From CBDUMN01 sp965368335 (GTDB lineage Bacteria > Pseudomonadota > Alphaproteobacteria > Rhodospirillales > JAPHRK01), in the NCBI GenBank assembly GCA_965368335.1, contig CBDUMN010000001.1, positions 1 to 64,000 of the forward strand: a stretch of 64,000 nucleotides of DNA, given 5' to 3'. The notes beneath the pieces are model-generated. The model saw only the letters and a program-made list of their open reading frames with translations. It did not search any database and had not been told where the DNA came from. Of the stretch, positions 20,090 to 28,726 are shown in pieces. The position numbers and the translations under genes are program-made. How positions within the stretch are numbered: position 1 is the stretch's first letter; each line of letters begins with the position of its first letter.

Positions 20090-20267
20090 GGTCTTCTACT
20101 GGACATCTCGTTGCTTAAAACCGGACACTTTCATCACAATAATAATTTAGGATGACCGTCCGGTTAAAGCCTCCTTTTTGACGAAAAAATTCATCAATAA
20201 AGCAGACTTCTTTCTAAAAGATAGGCTGAGCCGGGTGACGTACAACTGCCAAAGACAGATTTTAGAT

Positions 20268-20299
20268 AAAAAAACGGGGCCCTCGAAACGAGAGCCCCG
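20268..20299 (-). terminator. Terminator of the phasin gene
   Basis: CGGGGCTCTCG/CGAGGGCCCCG forms an 11-bp stem with one mismatch and a TTT loop, followed on the minus strand by TTTTTTTATC. Its position about 45 bp after the phasin stop supports the call. Confidence 0.92.
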
Positions 20300-20344
20300 C
20301 CCTGTCCGCAATTTTGCGGAAATATATCAGCCTAACAAAGTAGC

Positions 20345-21079
20345 TTAGGCGCTCTGGCTTTTGATCGCTTCCATGGCGACATTAACGCGGCTGTTCAGCG
20401 GCGCCCAGGCGTCTTCGGCAAGCTTGGTCGAAGCGTCGGAAATTTTTCCGGCTTCGGCGATGAATTTGTCATAGCTATCCTTGGCGAACTTGCTCTGAAG
20501 CTCGACCATCGCCTTGGCATCCTTGCATTCAAACAATGCCTTGGCGGCGGAAACGTTTTCCTGAACGGAAGTCTGCGTGAGGGCCATCACGTCTTTGCTC
20601 ACGCTCTGCAGGCCTTCGGCCATAATGGTCGAGGACTTCACAACGGCATCCAGGTTGTCTTTGTTGAAAGCAACCACTTCTTCATAGCTCTTGAACATGT
20701 CAAAACCCATTTTGCTGAAAAGATTAATCTGTTCGTTCATGAAGGCCGTCACATCTTCGACGCCTTCCTTAATTTCATCCTGCACGGCAACGTTGACCGC
20801 AGGCTTTGGCGCGACCTTCTTGGGCGCCGCTTTGTTAGCAACCGACTTCTTCGGAATAGGCTTGGCTGCCGTTTTCTTCGGAGCAGCCTTTTTCGACACC
20901 GGCTTAGCGGCGGCTTTCTTGACTTCAGGCTTGGCTTCGGTTTTCGGCGCAGCTTCTTTGGACGCTACTTCCGAGGCTTCCGTTTTAGCGGGGGACGACG
21001 CCTTCACCGGGGTCGCCAACTGCATGGCGGGCTTGGCAACGGCTTTAGGGGTTGCCGGTTTATCGCTTGCAACAGCCAT
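20345..21079 (-). CDS. Phasin family protein with Lys/Ala/Pro-rich N-terminal extension
   Basis: 244 residues from the ATG at 21079, preceded by TGGAG; a TTG at 21094 is the alternative. Residues about 10-95 are low-complexity K/A/P-rich (KKAAAKPVSKKAAPKK and similar), like the histone-H1-like tail of PhaF-type proteins but placed at the N-terminus. Residues about 100-235 are the helical phasin domain (AFMNEQINLFSKMGFDMFKSYEEVVAFNKDNLDAV). Phasins coat polyhydroxyalkanoate granules; the basic arm could bind DNA and help segregate granules, which is inference. Monocistronic, with its own promoter and terminator. Confidence 0.88.
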   Translation of the reverse strand: MAVASDKPATPKAVAKPAMQLATPVKASSPAKTEASEVASKEAAPKTEAKPEVKKAAAKPVSKKAAPKKTAAKPIPKKSVANKAAPKKVAPKPAVNVAVQDEIKEGVEDVTAFMNEQINLFSKMGFDMFKSYEEVVAFNKDNLDAVVKSSTIMAEGLQSVSKDVMALTQTSVQENVSAAKALFECKDAKAMVELQSKFAKDSYDKFIAEAGKISDASTKLAEDAWAPLNSRVNVAMEAIKSQSA

Positions 21080-21174
21080 CGATATCATCTCCAATTAACT
21101 CAATCGGGACCAGCGCCCGAAGCAGGGGAAAACAGCGGTGTAATCCTGGACCGACCACCATTTGATCTTGCGGA

Positions 21175-21203
21175 AATATAGGGGAAGCACTGACACCAGT
21201 CAA
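21175..21203 (-). promoter_or_regulatory. Predicted sigma70-type promoter of the phasin gene
   Basis: On the minus strand TTGACT (21203-21198), a 17-bp spacer and TATATT (21180-21175) give one of the best promoter matches in the window. The expected start near 21168 leaves a leader of about 90 nt. Confidence 0.75.
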
Positions 21204-21209
21204 TATTTT

Positions 21210-21225
21210 TTGTGCAGTGCAACAA
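21210..21225 (-). promoter_or_regulatory. Candidate PhaR-type operator upstream of the phasin promoter
   Basis: TTGTGCAGTGCAACAA is an imperfect palindrome built on TGC/GCA and lies 6 bp upstream of the -35. PhaR regulators of phasin genes are known to bind TGC/GCA-type repeats. The assignment is inferred from position and pattern; no phaR gene is in the window. Confidence 0.42.
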
Positions 21226-21388
21226 AATAGTAATACGGGAAATGCCTGACAGGAAACAAGCGCGCACCACACAAGTCAGTTTATTTTCAACAAACTAACA
21301 GTAGGTAGCCAAGGTGACGTTAATTTTCAAAGAATGTGCAGTAGCCTGTTTTATCAGAATATTTTGCACTCGCACCATGAGCGCATGA

Positions 21389-22108
21389 CTACCGCATAAT
21401 TCCCCAAAGCCCCTCTTTACCGATGCGGACCTGAAAATCCGCACGGGTTTCTTCGGGACGCCGCAAAGGACTGTCCACATCCAACACCTTACGCGGCGGG
21501 TTTATCGCAACTCCAGTCATATCCCACCCGGTCAACAAAACCGGAAACTGAGCCGATTCAAACGAAGCATCGGGCCACTTGAAGGCGTGAAAAACCCATT
21601 TCCCCTCAACACAACCGGAAACGATCCAGTAAAACTCATCGGAGTGCAGCTCCATGCCCTCTGGGGCGGGCAGCAACGCGCCATCCGACCGCAGCGCGTT
21701 GACAAAAAGCTCAACATCCTTAGGTCTTAAAATGGTTTTTGCCCCGGCTCCACGCCAGGGGTCTAGCAATTGGGAAAAACGCCCAACCTTGATCTCAGAA
21801 AGATCCGCCTCACCGATCACCCGGACAGAAAGATCGAACGCCCCAGGCTCTCCCGGTCTCGACTTAAACTCATAGGTTCGGATCTGTTCATCATAAACGC
21901 CATTGTAGACGGCCCGCATCGCAAGGGGGGCTCCAACTGTACAGTTCGCCCGAATATCGCTGCCATCAAGATAGCTGAACCATGTGAATTTCCGCGCCAC
22001 AGGGTTTTGGCCGATTGTTTCACCCGGCTGATAAGCGCACCCGGTAATTCCGACACACAGCACAACAAACAGGACGCTCAACGGCTTAATAGACAGCTTT
22101 CCAAACAA
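21389..22108 (-). CDS. Putative lipoprotein, unknown function
   Basis: 239 residues starting at a TTG (22108) with AAGGAG six nt upstream. The lipoprotein signal is clear: MFGKLSIKPLSVLFVVLCVGITGC, lipobox ITGC. The mature part has RKFTWFSYLDGSDIRANCTVGAPLAMRAVYNGVYDEQIRTYEF and later ELHSDEFYWIVSGCVEGKWVFHAFKWP; two mature cysteines besides the lipidated one may pair. It looks like a periplasm-facing conserved protein, but I cannot name a family or role. Confidence 0.8.
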   Translation of the reverse strand: MFGKLSIKPLSVLFVVLCVGITGCAYQPGETIGQNPVARKFTWFSYLDGSDIRANCTVGAPLAMRAVYNGVYDEQIRTYEFKSRPGEPGAFDLSVRVIGEADLSEIKVGRFSQLLDPWRGAGAKTILRPKDVELFVNALRSDGALLPAPEGMELHSDEFYWIVSGCVEGKWVFHAFKWPDASFESAQFPVLLTGWDMTGVAINPPRKVLDVDSPLRRPEETRADFQVRIGKEGLWGIMR

Positions 22109-22254
22109 TTTTGTCTCCTTGCGAATCGGGTTAACCGTTCTTCAATCCCCATGGGGCATTGTTAACAGGATTGGGGAGATGGCGAAAGCAAACGTCAGAT
22201 TGCGGTTGCCATTTGATCGTACTCATGGAAAATACCTGAGGGATATTCGAAGGG

Positions 22255-23475
22255 ATGAGTAAGAACGTGGGTCTAACGGGGGCAATTTCACCCGGCACTT
22301 TTCTGGGCAGCGCAAGGATGGTCGGCAGACAACATCCGATGCGCATCGTCCTGCTTGGCTTTATTGTCTTCCTTTTCGCCGTGACCCTGGCATCTCATAG
22401 CCATGCGAAATACGCCTCGTTCGTGATCGACACGACAACAAATAAAATCCTTCATTCAGTCAATGCCGACACCCGCAACTACCCAGCCTCTCTGACCAAA
22501 ATGATGACCCTTTACATGGTCTTCGAAGCCTTGGAAAAAGGGACGATCCAACTGGATGACGAAATGGTTGTTTCCAGCCGGGCATCTCAGCGCCCCCCCT
22601 CCAAACTTGGATTGCGGCGCGGCCAGACGATTAAGGTCGAAGATGCTATTTTGGCGCTCGTGACGAAATCAGCCAACGACGTCGCGACGGTCGTTGCCGA
22701 AACTCTTGGCGAGACGGAGCGCAAATTCGCCCAGATGATGACCGCCAAGGCGCGCAAAATTGGCATGAAAAGGACCACTTTCCGCAACGCCTCGGGCCTC
22801 CCCCACCGCGGACAGTTGAGCACGGCGAGAGATATGGCCACCCTGGGCATCCGCTTGATGAACGACTTCCCCGGAAAGTATGAGTATTTCGCCACCCGCA
22901 GTTTTCACTGGAAGGGTTCGACCTACAGCAACCACAACAAGTTGCTCAAGAACTATAAAGGCGTGGACGGGATCAAAACCGGGTATACGCGAGCTTCCGG
23001 GTTCAATCTGGTAACGGCCGTGGAGCGCAAGGGGCATCGTTTGGTCGGCGTTGTCTTCGGCGGCAAGACCGCTAAACGGCGCGACGCCCATATGCGAACC
23101 CTACTGACACGTTCGTTTAAGAAAATTCCCGGCGAACCTCAGATCGTTCAACAATCTGATGAGAAATCTTCGCCCGTTAAAACGGCTGAATATGTATCAA
23201 ACGGCAATCAGTGGGCCATACAGGTCGGCGCCTATCACAACAAAGGACGGGCGGCGAAATGGGCCGAAACGGCTTTAGACCGCGTGGTTGATGTGGTTAA
23301 AGGCGGAGAAACCGTCGTTTCTCCTTTGCGCAACAAGCGCCGGACCGTCTATCGGGCCCGCATCGTCGATCTGACGAAAAAAGAAGCCTACCGCGCCTGC
23401 AAATCCCTGAAAAGCCGCGACATGCAGTGCATGGTGGTCAAATTGCGCGGCCCTCTCGAAGTAGCCCAGCGCTAG
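22255..23475 (+). CDS. D-alanyl-D-alanine carboxypeptidase (PBP5/6 type, S11) with C-terminal SPOR domain
   Basis: 406 residues. The serine-peptidase triad is intact: S79xxK82 (SLTK), S139-A-N141 and K241-T-G. A hydrophobic segment at about 30-48 is the signal/anchor. Residues about 327-402 form a SPOR domain (WAIQVGAYHNKGRAAKWAETAL), which binds denuded glycan at the division site; the usual amphipathic C-terminal anchor of PBP5 is replaced by it. The enzyme trims the terminal D-Ala of peptidoglycan stems in the periplasm. Start is uncertain: ATG 22255 has GAGGGA upstream, but 22318 or 22339 would give a more typical signal peptide. Confidence 0.93.
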   Translation: MSKNVGLTGAISPGTFLGSARMVGRQHPMRIVLLGFIVFLFAVTLASHSHAKYASFVIDTTTNKILHSVNADTRNYPASLTKMMTLYMVFEALEKGTIQLDDEMVVSSRASQRPPSKLGLRRGQTIKVEDAILALVTKSANDVATVVAETLGETERKFAQMMTAKARKIGMKRTTFRNASGLPHRGQLSTARDMATLGIRLMNDFPGKYEYFATRSFHWKGSTYSNHNKLLKNYKGVDGIKTGYTRASGFNLVTAVERKGHRLVGVVFGGKTAKRRDAHMRTLLTRSFKKIPGEPQIVQQSDEKSSPVKTAEYVSNGNQWAIQVGAYHNKGRAAKWAETALDRVVDVVKGGETVVSPLRNKRRTVYRARIVDLTKKEAYRACKSLKSRDMQCMVVKLRGPLEVAQR

Positions 23476-23479
23476 AGCA

Positions 23480-24871
23480 TTACCCCTCAATCCCCGAAGG
23501 GTCGACACCGCTTGCCGTCATTTGCTCGGCGACGGCTGCCTTTAGACGTTTCAGCCCGGCTTCGTCCTTAGCCTCACAGCGAGCAACCAGCACCGCCTGC
23601 GTATTGGACGCGCGAAGCAACCACCAGCCATCTTCGGTCAATACCCGAACACCGTCCACGTCGTTAACCTCGATGCCCGAAATCGACGCCAGACGGGCCT
23701 TAACCTCATCGATGACGTCAAATTTACGCTCATCGGGGCAATCAATCCGCAATTCCGGCGTCGCCACCGTCTGCGGCAAAGCATCGCGAATTTCAGCCAA
23801 CGACTTATCACCGTTTGCAATGATCGACAAAAGCCGAATAGCGGCATAAAGCGCATCGTCAAAGCCGTGATACTTATCGGCAAAGAAAATATGGCCGCTC
23901 ATTTCTCCAGCCAGTGGAGATTTCATCTCGGCCATTTTCGACTTGATGATCGAGTGCCCGGTCTTTTCCATATGCGGCTTGCCACCCATGGCCGCCACGT
24001 GATCGAAAAACACCTGGCTCATCTTGACGTCGCCAATGATCGTAGCGCCTGGCTGGGCATCGATTACCTCTCCCGCCCAGATGGCCATCAACTGATCACC
24101 CCATAGCACCCGGCCTTTACCGTCAATAACGCCAATCCGGTCGCCGTCGCCATCGAAGGCCACCCCAAGGTCGCACCCCTCACGCAGCACCACCTCTTTA
24201 AGGTCGGCAAGGTTCTTTTCAACGGTCGGGTCAGGGTGGTGATTGGGGAAAGTCCCATCGATTTGTTCAAAAAGCAGGATATGGGTCCCCGGCAGTTTTT
24301 CGGTCACTTTGACCATTGCTTCACCAGCCGAGCCATTCCCCGCATCCCAGGCGACCTTCAGGTCATGTCCTCTTCGAAAATCTTTAAGAACACGGGCCAC
24401 ATAGTCTTCGAGCATGGGCCGATCAATGATCTGCCCTCCCCCTTCAGCGTAGTCGGCATTTTTGGCGATCTCGCCCAGTTCCTGAATGGCCGACCCATAG
24501 AATGACTTTCCGCCAAGCATCATCTTGATGCCGTTGTGAGTCGGAGGATTGTGGGAGCCGGTAATCATCATGCCGCCATCGGTTTCGAGCATATAGGTCG
24601 AAAGATAGAGCATGGGGGTCGGCCCACATCCCACCCGGTAGACCTTGAGCCCGCAAGCCCCAAGCCCATCGACAGCGGCGGCTTCCAGGTCGGGCGACGT
24701 CAGACGGCCATCATACCCTATGGCAACCGAGGTCCCGCCCTGACGGACAATCACGGTGCCAAAAGCCCGAGCGGCGGCATAAACATCTTCTTTGTTCAGG
24801 GTCTCCCCAACAATCCCACGGATATCATACTCACGCAGGATTGTTGGATTAAAGCTGTGGCCACCGCTCAT
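23480..24871 (-). CDS. Phosphomannomutase/phosphoglucomutase (AlgC-like)
   Basis: 463 residues from the ATG at 24871, chosen for the GGAGACGGG just upstream and for the family N-terminus FNPTILREYDIRGIVGETL. The phosphoserine loop is ITGSHNPPTHNGIKMM (near residue 105), the metal loop DGDGDR is near 240, and GEMSGHIFF is the sugar-specificity loop. It interconverts hexose 1- and 6-phosphates to feed sugar-nucleotide synthesis. It is the last gene of a galU-ugd-pmm row with 19-44-bp gaps, pointing to polysaccharide or LPS precursor supply. Confidence 0.95.
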   Translation of the reverse strand: MSGGHSFNPTILREYDIRGIVGETLNKEDVYAAARAFGTVIVRQGGTSVAIGYDGRLTSPDLEAAAVDGLGACGLKVYRVGCGPTPMLYLSTYMLETDGGMMITGSHNPPTHNGIKMMLGGKSFYGSAIQELGEIAKNADYAEGGGQIIDRPMLEDYVARVLKDFRRGHDLKVAWDAGNGSAGEAMVKVTEKLPGTHILLFEQIDGTFPNHHPDPTVEKNLADLKEVVLREGCDLGVAFDGDGDRIGVIDGKGRVLWGDQLMAIWAGEVIDAQPGATIIGDVKMSQVFFDHVAAMGGKPHMEKTGHSIIKSKMAEMKSPLAGEMSGHIFFADKYHGFDDALYAAIRLLSIIANGDKSLAEIRDALPQTVATPELRIDCPDERKFDVIDEVKARLASISGIEVNDVDGVRVLTEDGWWLLRASNTQAVLVARCEAKDEAGLKRLKAAVAEQMTASGVDPSGIEG

Positions 24872-24890
24872 GGTCCCGTCTCCGTTTTCG

Positions 24891-26213
24891 TTAATTTGTC
24901 TTGCCCAGACAAGGCCGCCCGATGCTGCTGTATTCAAACCCGGCTTCAATCATGTCGTCCGGATTATAGATATTGCGCAAATCGACCATAACCGGCTTTT
25001 TCAGCAGATCGAGCATCTTACGAACCCCCAGGTTCCGGAACTCGTTCCACTCCGTGATGATGGCCAGACAATCGGCATCCGGCATGGTGTCGTAGGCATT
25101 GTCACACCACTCAACACCGCTCAGCATTTCCTTGGCCTCACCCATAGCTTCCGGGTCGAAAACCCGTACCGTTGCGCCTGCTTCAACCAAGGCCGGAATA
25201 ATATCCAGGCTCGGCGCTTCGCGCATATCGTCCGTATTGGGTTTGAAAGCCAAACCAAGCACGGCGATGGTTTTGCCCTTTGCCGTTCCACCACAGGCGT
25301 CGATGATCCTCTGGGCCATGGCCTTCTTACGCTTGTCGTTCACATCAACCACGGTCTCAACGATCCGCAAGGGGCTGCCGTAATCCTGCGCCGTATGGAC
25401 CAGCGCCAGGGTATCTTTGGGAAAACAGGATCCCCCATACCCCGGACCCGGGTGAAGGAATTTACGACCGATCCGACCATCGAGCCCAATGCCCTTGGCG
25501 ACATCATGCACGTCGGCGCCAACCTTTTCGCAAAGGTCCGCCATTTCATTGATAAAGGTGATTTTGGTCGCCAGGAAAGTATTACCGGCATACTTGATCA
25601 GCTCGGAGGTCCGGCGGGCAGTAAACAAAATCGGCGTTTCGATCAAATAGAGCGGACGATAGAGACGACGCATAACGTCCTGCGCTTTTTCGCTATTGGT
25701 CCCGATGACCACCCGATCAGGCCGCATGAAATCGTTGATTGCAGCCCCTTCACGAAGGAATTCCGGGTTGGAGACCACGTCGAAATCCGCATCGGGCCGG
25801 GTTTCCCGGATGATCCGCTCGACTTCATCGCCAGTACCAACGGGAACCGTCGATTTAGTGACAACGACCGTATAGCCATCCATGGCCTCGGCGATTTCTT
25901 TGGCCGCACCATAAACGTAACTCAAATCCGCATGGCCGCCGCCCTTCGTCGTCGGCGTTCCCACTGCGATAAATACGGCATCGACCCCTTTGACGGAGGC
26001 GGCCAGATCGGTGGAAAAAGTCAGTCGCCCGGCATCCACGTTGCTTTTGACCAAATCGTCGAGCCCCGGCTCATAGATGGGCATAATGCCTTCTTCGAGG
26101 TTCTTGATCTTTTCTTCATTCACATCGACACAAACCACATCGACGCCAAACTCGGAAAAGCACGTTCCGCTTACCAGGCCGACGTAACCGGTACCGATCA
26201 TTGCAACACGCAT
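24891..26213 (-). CDS. ugd: UDP-glucose 6-dehydrogenase
   Basis: 440 residues. NAD-binding N-terminus MRVAMIGTGYVGLVSGTCFSEFGVDVVCVD; catalytic cysteine in YGGSCFPKDTLAL near residue 261; SELIKYAGNTFLATKITFINE helix; C-terminal domain with LGLAFKPNTDDMREAPS. It oxidises UDP-glucose twice to UDP-glucuronate. Sits directly between galU, which makes its substrate, and the hexose phosphomutase gene. Confidence 0.97.
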   Translation of the reverse strand: MRVAMIGTGYVGLVSGTCFSEFGVDVVCVDVNEEKIKNLEEGIMPIYEPGLDDLVKSNVDAGRLTFSTDLAASVKGVDAVFIAVGTPTTKGGGHADLSYVYGAAKEIAEAMDGYTVVVTKSTVPVGTGDEVERIIRETRPDADFDVVSNPEFLREGAAINDFMRPDRVVIGTNSEKAQDVMRRLYRPLYLIETPILFTARRTSELIKYAGNTFLATKITFINEMADLCEKVGADVHDVAKGIGLDGRIGRKFLHPGPGYGGSCFPKDTLALVHTAQDYGSPLRIVETVVDVNDKRKKAMAQRIIDACGGTAKGKTIAVLGLAFKPNTDDMREAPSLDIIPALVEAGATVRVFDPEAMGEAKEMLSGVEWCDNAYDTMPDADCLAIITEWNEFRNLGVRKMLDLLKKPVMVDLRNIYNPDDMIEAGFEYSSIGRPCLGKTN

Positions 26214-26257
26214 GGACTACTTCCTACTCCGCTTATCAATAGGCCGCCAAAACGGCA

Positions 26258-27127
26258 TTAAATCATCTGTTTGACCATGTCGATGACCTGGTCTTTCATT
26301 TCTTCATCGGCTAGAGCGAAGCCCAATTGCGCTTCGATGAACCCGAAACGTGAGCCGCAGTCGAAACGCCGACCTTCAAATCGCAAACCATGGAAAGGGA
26401 CGCGGCCAATGGTGCGCGCCATGGCGTCAGTAAGCTGGATTTCATTGCCAGCCCCTTTCTCATGACGCTCCAATTCGGCGAAAACTTCCGGCTGAAGAAT
26501 ATAGCGGCCAATAATCGACAAGGTTGACGGCGCATCCTTGGGATCAGGCTTTTCAACGAGTCCCTGAGCCCTGACGTACTTTCCGTTATCTTCGACGACG
26601 TCGAGAATGCCGTATTTGTTGGTGTCTTCCTTGGGAACGTCTTCTACGGCAACGATATTACCGCCCAATTCGTCATAAGCTTCGACCATCTGCTTCAGAC
26701 ACCCTGGGCGCGCTAGGATCAGATCGTCGGGCAGAACCACGACAAAAGGCTCATCCTGAATAAAATTCCGCGCACACCAAACGGCATGCCCCAGCCCCAG
26801 AGGGACCTGCTGACGAACGTAAGCCAAATTGCCCGGGCCGACCATACAGTCGTGAACCTTTTTCAAGGCTTCTGTTTTGCCGCGCTCAGAAAGAATTCCT
26901 TCGAGCTCCACCGAATGATCGAAGTGGTCTTCAAGCGCCGTTTTTCCCCGGCCGGTAACGAAGATGAACTCATCAATCCCCGCCTCTTTCGCTTCATCGA
27001 CCGCATACTGAATCAGCGGCCGATCAACCACCGGCAACATCTCTTTCGGAATAGCCTTTGTCGCAGGCAAAAAGCGGGTTCCTAACCCGGCTACGGGAAA
27101 GATCGCTTTACGGACGGGCTTGCTCAT
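26258..27127 (-). CDS. galU: UTP-glucose-1-phosphate uridylyltransferase
   Basis: 289 residues from the ATG at 27127, which has GAGGGGGA upstream; longer starts up to 27223 lack support. The nucleotidyltransferase signature FPVAGLGTRFLPATKAIPKEMLPVVDRPLIQY is at the N-terminus, with VVLPDDLI, VEKPDPKDAPS and GRYILQPEVF further on. It makes UDP-glucose from UTP and glucose 1-phosphate. First gene of the galU-ugd-pmm row. Confidence 0.97.
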   Translation of the reverse strand: MSKPVRKAIFPVAGLGTRFLPATKAIPKEMLPVVDRPLIQYAVDEAKEAGIDEFIFVTGRGKTALEDHFDHSVELEGILSERGKTEALKKVHDCMVGPGNLAYVRQQVPLGLGHAVWCARNFIQDEPFVVVLPDDLILARPGCLKQMVEAYDELGGNIVAVEDVPKEDTNKYGILDVVEDNGKYVRAQGLVEKPDPKDAPSTLSIIGRYILQPEVFAELERHEKGAGNEIQLTDAMARTIGRVPFHGLRFEGRRFDCGSRFGFIEAQLGFALADEEMKDQVIDMVKQMI

Positions 27128-27243
27128 TGAGTCCCCCTCAATCGGGCCCTCAGAAGAGGCTCTAAACGTCTCGAATCGGGCCGCTGGCTTCGTACCGCGC
27201 GCTTTGTGCCACATGCCGCCCAAAGCCGCAAGGAAAGTTACGG

Positions 27244-27975
27244 TTACGGGCCCAACAGGACGTCTTTTGCCTGGTTGATTTTGGCCGCCAGATAGGTGGA
27301 GCCGCCATGATCAGGATGGAGCTTAGCGATTAGTTGATGATAGGTCGCCTTAATCTCCACATCGGTAGCCTGTTCGCCCAACCCAAGAATTTCAAGGGCT
27401 TCCGCGCGTGACATAGCCCCTCCCGGAAAGCCGCCCTTCTCTCTTGCCGTCCGTTCCTCGGTCTCCGCATCAACCCGCCAAGCCACCCCATAGACCCTGT
27501 CGAGGTAGGCTTCGAGCACCTGGACGGAATGTCCATCATTCTGCACCTCACAGAGCAAGTTCAACAGATCGTGCAGTTCTATTTCCGAGAGAATCCGGCC
27601 GCTGAACGGGCCATCGATCACTTCGCCATCCATCTCTCCGCTGTCATGGTCGAGGGTCATGCGGAAATAGTGGGTCTCAATCGTCGAAGTTTGACCGGGG
27701 GCCGGTCCCGTTGCCGCACGACCGAAATTCTTAAACAGCCGATAGGCGCCAAAGGCGCTGCGAAGTCTGCCAATCCACAAAAAAAGCACCGGCAGAGCGG
27801 CCAAAGCCCAACCCAACCTGCCCGTCACGGCAAGAAAAACGATGGCCAGAACCAAAAGAACCAGCACCAACCACTTAAGCACCATCATCAGCTCTTTGGT
27901 GTTAGCAACTGTGTACCAGCGCAGAAACAACGCCAATCCGACAGCAAGGGCGATACCGAAGATCAGGTAGCTCAT
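27244..27975 (-). CDS. Membrane-anchored J-domain protein
   Basis: 243 residues. Two or three hydrophobic helices at residues 1-70 anchor it; the C-terminal 65 residues form a J domain (SRAEALEILGLGEQATDVEIKATYHQLIAKLHPDHGGS) with the essential HPD. The middle part (HYFRMTLDHDSGEMDGEVIDGPFSG) is typical of alphaproteobacterial DnaJ-like proteins of this size. It should recruit DnaK to the inner membrane; the target process is unknown. Starts by a 4-nt overlap (ATGA) with the VWA gene. Confidence 0.88.
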   Translation of the reverse strand: MSYLIFGIALAVGLALFLRWYTVANTKELMMVLKWLVLVLLVLAIVFLAVTGRLGWALAALPVLFLWIGRLRSAFGAYRLFKNFGRAATGPAPGQTSTIETHYFRMTLDHDSGEMDGEVIDGPFSGRILSEIELHDLLNLLCEVQNDGHSVQVLEAYLDRVYGVAWRVDAETEERTAREKGGFPGGAMSRAEALEILGLGEQATDVEIKATYHQLIAKLHPDHGGSTYLAAKINQAKDVLLGP

Positions 27976-28676
27976 CTCAACACCTGCTTGGTTATCCGCA
28001 AGACCTCGCCACCTTTTGTTTTGGCGTAGTTTTCAAGGGCAGGAGCGCCACCCGCCGCATAGACCGCAACGGCACTCAACAAATCCTTCAAGATTTGCGC
28101 CGAGGCTCGATCAAAGGCGCAGCAGGCGCCGCCGGAAAGTTTGGCGATTTGTCGAAAAACGAAAGCGGCGACTGGATCGGCCCCCTCGTGAAACAGAAAT
28201 ACAGGCACACCCAACAAGCCCAACTCACCCGCCAGTTTACCAAGGCGGTCGACATCTTCCTCGCAGCAATCTCCGATAAACACGACCGCATTGACTCTTT
28301 GACGCCGCGTTTCACTGACGGCATGGCGCAATACTTTGCCAATCTGAGTTTCCCCCGCCAGACAAGAGACTCCTGTCATTTGGGACAATAGAGGCCCGGT
28401 GTCGGCGGTCCAGGGTTCCGCGTGAAATTCTCCATAACCCCGGTAATAGGCGAGCTGAACCTCGAGACCGCCCAAGGATTTCGTTGCCTCGAACATTTCG
28501 CCCTGAATTTGGCACGCCGTGTCCCAGGTCGGTCTCCGGCTGGCGGTCGCATCCATAGCGAAAAGCAAACGTCCACGCTTACCGGGCGTTTTAATCACAG
28601 GAGTTCCCGCGACTTTCTGCAAGAACGCATCGACTTCCGACTGTTTGGCTTTGCCTTTTGTGAGTTTTCCGCCCAT
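27972..28676 (-). CDS. VWA domain protein
   Basis: 234 residues. A von Willebrand A fold is suggested by LLFAMDATASRRPTWD, whose DATAS gives a DxTxS form of the metal-ion-dependent adhesion site, and by VNAVVFIGDCCEEDVDRL and GVPVFLFHEG. No signal peptide, so cytoplasmic. It overlaps the J-protein gene and follows mipZ by 50 bp, so it may be a chaperone-linked scaffold protein; that is inference. Confidence 0.8.
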   Translation of the reverse strand: MGGKLTKGKAKQSEVDAFLQKVAGTPVIKTPGKRGRLLFAMDATASRRPTWDTACQIQGEMFEATKSLGGLEVQLAYYRGYGEFHAEPWTADTGPLLSQMTGVSCLAGETQIGKVLRHAVSETRRQRVNAVVFIGDCCEEDVDRLGKLAGELGLLGVPVFLFHEGADPVAAFVFRQIAKLSGGACCAFDRASAQILKDLLSAVAVYAAGGAPALENYAKTKGGEVLRITKQVLR

Positions 28677-28726
28677 GGCCCTTCCACGTTATTTCGCTTA
28701 TTGATTTAACGCGAAGTTTAAAAAGA

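Noticed and set aside
24792..26261. 489-codon rightward open frame over ugd
   Set aside because: Antisense shadow of a clearly conserved enzyme; the translation shows no family features.
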